A DNA stretch of 64,000 bases. It comes from Parapristionchus giblindavisi. Its lineage: Eukaryota > Nematoda > Chromadorea > Rhabditida > Diplogasteridae. The notes under the pieces were generated by a model. It ran no database searches and was not told where the DNA came from. It saw only the letters and a list, made by a program, of their open reading frames with translations. This document shows, one piece after another, positions 61,701 to 64,000 of this stretch (positions within the stretch are counted from its first letter, which is position 1; each line of letters opens with the position of its first letter). Both the position numbers and the translations under genes were made by a program. The stretch covers positions 915,001 to 979,000 of the forward strand of contig CALSFV010000212.1 in NCBI GenBank assembly GCA_943737045.1, given 5' to 3'.

Positions 61701-62276
61701 TCGCATACTGTAATCGATTGATTGATTATACTATGGGGAAAGAATTGATCCATTATTAGTCGACAATAAGTCCAAAATTACAACGATAAAGAGTTCTTCA
61801 AAGGCCATTCATGAACAACTACAAACGAGAATCCACCTAGTGATATAAACTCAATGAGCAACATGAATCCACCTTCTTTAACCCAATCACGCAAATTCTA
61901 CTAGGGATACGAGGGCAACATCGCGAAAAAGTTTGTCTGGATGCACATTTGCGTGCATGGCTGGTTGTATGAACAAAAGAGGAGCAATTTGATGATTTCA
62001 GTGAAAAAGTGAACTTTTGCAGAATTATTATTATTAATAGCAATAATAAAATAATAATAACAAAATAAGATAATAACGAAGCCCATAGAGTCGTGATCGA
62101 GGCTACAGTAACCAGAAATACCGTAATCCGCCCCCCACTCACACATTGGCCAGATTGAACTCCTTCGCTTCTTCCTCAGTGGGAGGCCACATGGAAGGAA
62201 CGAGGGCTCGTGAGAGGGGACCCTCGGTGGGAATGTCCGCCACTGTACCGTACTCCTTCATGTCACGATCGATAAC
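55711..62276 (-). CDS. NSUN2: tRNA (cytosine-5) methyltransferase NSUN2, C-terminal half
   Basis: Eleven exons, minus strand: 62276-62143, 61707-61603, 61358-61272, 60926-60809, 60276-60199, 60030-59968, 59301-59209, 58880-58803, 58329-58271, 58197-58101, 55881-55711; 360 codons plus stop. Landmarks match human NSUN2: MWPPTEEEA, MRVLPHTQNTGGFFVALIER, KMFKDEPFTFL, YYGIDDSFPYENL, RYRISQEGVETLHRYM, GSVVLYVD and KEERIHHLRLLGEDV. The acidic/Lys-rich tail ends KRIKLDDEGAEE. NSUN2 places m5C on tRNAs and other RNAs in the nucleus. The catalytic Cys motifs lie in the N-terminal half beyond the window. The first exon donor was set at GTGAGT (62142-62137) to keep the MRVLPH frame. The last intron hosts a 2-kb foldback, and the stop codon overlaps a GATCAAA cluster. 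Confidence 0.93.
55941..57999. mobile_element. Foldback element, CTATCTGAG family, copy 2
   Basis: Arms 55941-56744 and 57205-57999 start with CTATCTGAGA and its inverse. The arms contain an identical 210-base open segment (56532-56741 and 57208-57417), so the arms are very young or have been homogenised. The loop of about 460 bp does not pair and holds a coding-like segment on the minus strand. Confidence 0.88.
56750..56846 (-). pseudogene. Coding-like segment in the foldback loop
   Basis: After a minus-strand acceptor-like CATCCAG, an open segment reads NPVEYLDVDIHEMYVAEAAD then DDKEKKEKAAKKL. It is charged and coding in character. It is flush with the right kind of acceptor for NSUN2 (phase 0), but no convincing donor precedes the arm, and NSUN2 reads well without it. 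It is either an NSUN2 alternative exon surrounded by the element or a gene fragment captured by it. Confidence 0.35.
58551..58714. mobile_element. MITE family D (8-bp TSD)
   Basis: CATACGTGGGCGGGCATTGC to the inverse GGTGCCCACGTATG, with TATGTGAT / TGTGTGAT flanks (7 of 8). Ends resemble family C; interior TCGGGGGTCGG differs. NSUN2 intron. Confidence 0.8.
59686..59877. mobile_element. MITE family A, copy 5
   Basis: CATACATTGCC to GAAAATGTATG, 192 bp, closest to copy 1; flanks AAGTCAAA / AAGTCATA (7 of 8). NSUN2 intron. Confidence 0.85.
61000..61072. mobile_element. MITE family B, truncated copy
   Basis: Only the right end, TTTTGAGCCGAAAAAAATG then GCTATTCGACCTATG, is present. NSUN2 intron. 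Confidence 0.55.
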
Positions 62277-62289
62277 CTGAATAGGAAGA

Positions 62290-62307
62290 AGATCAAAGAT
62301 CAAAGAT
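62290..62307. repeat. (GATCAAA)n cluster beside an NSUN2 exon
   Basis: One of many heptamer clusters. Others include 18023-18050, 26826-26844, 26956-26990, 27106-27124, 30090-30117, 35424-35443, 52018-52058, 55676-55712 and 58230-58263. Most lie within 60 bases of an exon edge, several directly abutting a splice donor. Confidence 0.8.
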
Positions 62308-62639
62308 CAGATAACAGACAACATATACTAATACCTGTATTCGTCATCATTATCATATAAAATTTTCCTTCTATCACAACGCGTTTCATTGTTATTTCAA
62401 GAATAAATATTATTATTATCATTATTATTATTAATACAGAATAGCTATGCCATCTTCACTTTAAAATATGTTCTTCGTATACCATGTGAAGCCATGACCG
62501 AGGAAAGAAAACGAGGATCACGCAGTTATGGCGCAATTAACCAATAACCAGCAGCGCAAAATCACCAAGACCACCGTACCCTGCTATTCCAAGGACAAGC
62601 AATAATAGATTATAATCAATCAATACTTCGCAATCAATC

Positions 62640-63685
62640 GATATTTCGTCCTTATCCCACTATTTTATTAGGCGATTTTAATTATCCTTCTATTAATTGG
62701 AAATCCTTATCTTCCCCTTCCCCAATTCCTTTTCTTGATCTTGTGGTTGATAATCATTTTGATCAATTTGTTTCCTTTCCAACAAGAGGTGACCATATCC
62801 TTGATCTCATTTTATGTAATTACCCTATAATTAATAATGTAAAATCAGAATTACCATTAAGTGATCATCGTAGTATTATTTTCAATATTGCCTCTCCCTC
62901 TCCTAAGCCTTCTCAATCCCTTCCTTCTAGACAATACCACTTAGCTAATTGGGAAGGTATCAGTCAATCTATCCTCCTTCATGATTGGACATTTGCTCTA
63001 TCTGGTCTTAATGTAAATGATTCATATATTTATTTCGTGAACTTTATCAATAGTATCTTAGATTCTTTCGTCCCGACAAAAGTTGTATCCCTTGCTTCGA
63101 AGTATCCTCGTTCCTTACGTATTCTTTATGGCAAATTGCGTCGATACCATTCCATTGCCCCAAATTCACTCCACACAATCAATCTTAGAAATCGTTTTGA
63201 TCGTGCCCTATATTCGTTCGAATGTGAATTAGAGAGTAGGATTATCCAATCGAATAATTTTAAGTCCTTTTATTCACTTTGTAAGTCTCGCTTAAAGACC
63301 ACTGCCCCTGTCATTTCTGGTATTGTAGACCTTAATAATGATTTAATCCTCAATAGTCATGCGAAGGCGCTTGCTTTCTCTCATTATTTCGCATCCGTAC
63401 AAACTACTACCCCCCAATCCTCCCCTCTTCCTAGACCTACACAATCCAGACATTATTTCGATCCATCACATATTACTCCTGCACAAATTCTTTTAGCAAT
63501 ATCTAGTTTTGATTGTAAGGTCAATACTTCCCCTGATCGTTTGCCTAATATTGTTTACTGCAAATGTAAACATGCCATTGTTGTTCCCCTTACTATTATT
63601 TTTAATCAATCATTGATCACTTCTAATGTCCCTGATTTGTGGAAAATAGCCCTCGTTAAGCCAATCCCTAATAAGGGAAGGGTAC
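62640..63685 (+). mobile_element. Truncated LINE: endonuclease end to reverse transcriptase start
   Basis: One open frame includes ILLGDFNYPSINW (endonuclease active-site motif), FPTRGDHILDLILCN and LSDHRSIIF (the conserved SDH). A linker follows, then KIALVKPIPNKG, the entrance to a CR1/jockey-like reverse transcriptase. Here it breaks into unrelated sequence, so the polymerase core is missing. It lies antisense in an NSUN2 intron. It is not the same piece as 53915-54745, but could be the same family. Confidence 0.82.
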
Positions 63686-63689
63686 TTGG

Positions 63690-63890
63690 TCGTGTGTCTG
63701 AAAATCTAACGAAATGTATATGGTTGGAAAGAGGACAAAATTCTAAGACTTTTTGGTCTTTTCGTTTCGCCGCCTCGGACTTCCTAAGGACCGAAAATCG
63801 ATTTTGAAAAAGAGCAATTCCATGGGTGAAATTTCAAGGGTCCAATGGCAGAGATATCTATTAGATACCTCATCTCACCCTTGAACTCCT
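63690..63890 (+). other. Unassigned sequence after the LINE break
   Basis: The LINE frame continues open to 63807 but loses all similarity to reverse transcriptase after PNKG. This segment is probably part of the repeat that ends in the tRNA-like sequence. Confidence 0.4.
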
Positions 63891-63902
63891 TTCACAAGCA
63901 CC

Positions 63903-63982
63903 ACGTGGCGCAGTAGGTAAGAGGCTCGTCTATAAAACTTTTGTATGTTCGGTTTCAATGGTTCGATTCCTTTCACTGCAAC
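63903..63982 (+). ncRNA. tRNA-like promoter, probable SINE
   Basis: Box A-like GTGGCGCAGTAGGTAAGAGG and box B GGTTCGATTCC, 34 bases apart, followed by a T9 run that would stop RNA polymerase III. The acceptor stem does not pair, so a tRNA-derived SINE or tRNA relic is likelier than a working tRNA. Confidence 0.5.
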
Positions 63983-64000
63983 TTTTTTTTTGCTCATTTT

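Noticed and set aside
63903..63982. Functional tRNA gene
   Set aside because: Box A and box B are present but the acceptor stem does not pair and no clear anticodon arm can be drawn.

Overview
This is a nuclear genome segment of an animal (metazoan). Protein-coding genes are split into many short exons with GT-AG introns, and five widely conserved eukaryotic genes can be rebuilt exon by exon. I cannot name the species. A grainyhead factor, exocyst subunit, HERC ligase, NME6 and NSUN2, all with many small introns, point to an intron-rich invertebrate; an early-branching phylum is possible but unproven.

Layout. 890-4111 (+) holds the last nine exons of the exocyst subunit EXOC4/Sec8; its 5' part lies left of the window. 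4112-10409 is intergenic and is dominated by CTCCCT/GAGGGA hexamer tracts plus one TTAA-flanked element. 10410-18311 (+) is a grainyhead-like transcription factor gene with a duplicated, phase-enforced alternative exon pair. 20747-24790 (-) is a five-exon NME6-type nucleoside diphosphate kinase. 25275-53839 (-) is a complete 33-exon HERC4-like gene (1012 codons plus stop): RCC1 repeats at the N-terminus, HECT ubiquitin ligase at the C-terminus. 55711-62276 (-) is the 3' half of NSUN2, continuing beyond the right edge. A truncated LINE (62640-63685) and a tRNA-like sequence end the window.

The most unusual part is HERC4 intron 9 (38814-49022). It consists almost wholly of a tandem array on the opposite strand encoding three related small proteins (about 152, 152 and 143 aa). 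They have a predicted coiled-coil, one membrane segment and, in two copies, a Cys-rich tail ending CGCM. Every intron is phase 0. The third gene is a chimera: its coiled-coil exons come from one repeat unit and its membrane exon from another, with a foldback element in the joining intron. I recognise no known family.

Introns are also heavily colonised by short inverted-repeat elements. Several families start with CATA and carry 8-bp target duplications, many visible here. There are six large palindromic (foldback) structures. Paired arms and repeat units inside the window supply natural empty sites, so several insertions can be ordered in time from this sequence alone. A heptamer GATCAAA and an extended donor GTACGGTA recur at exon edges in all the larger genes.
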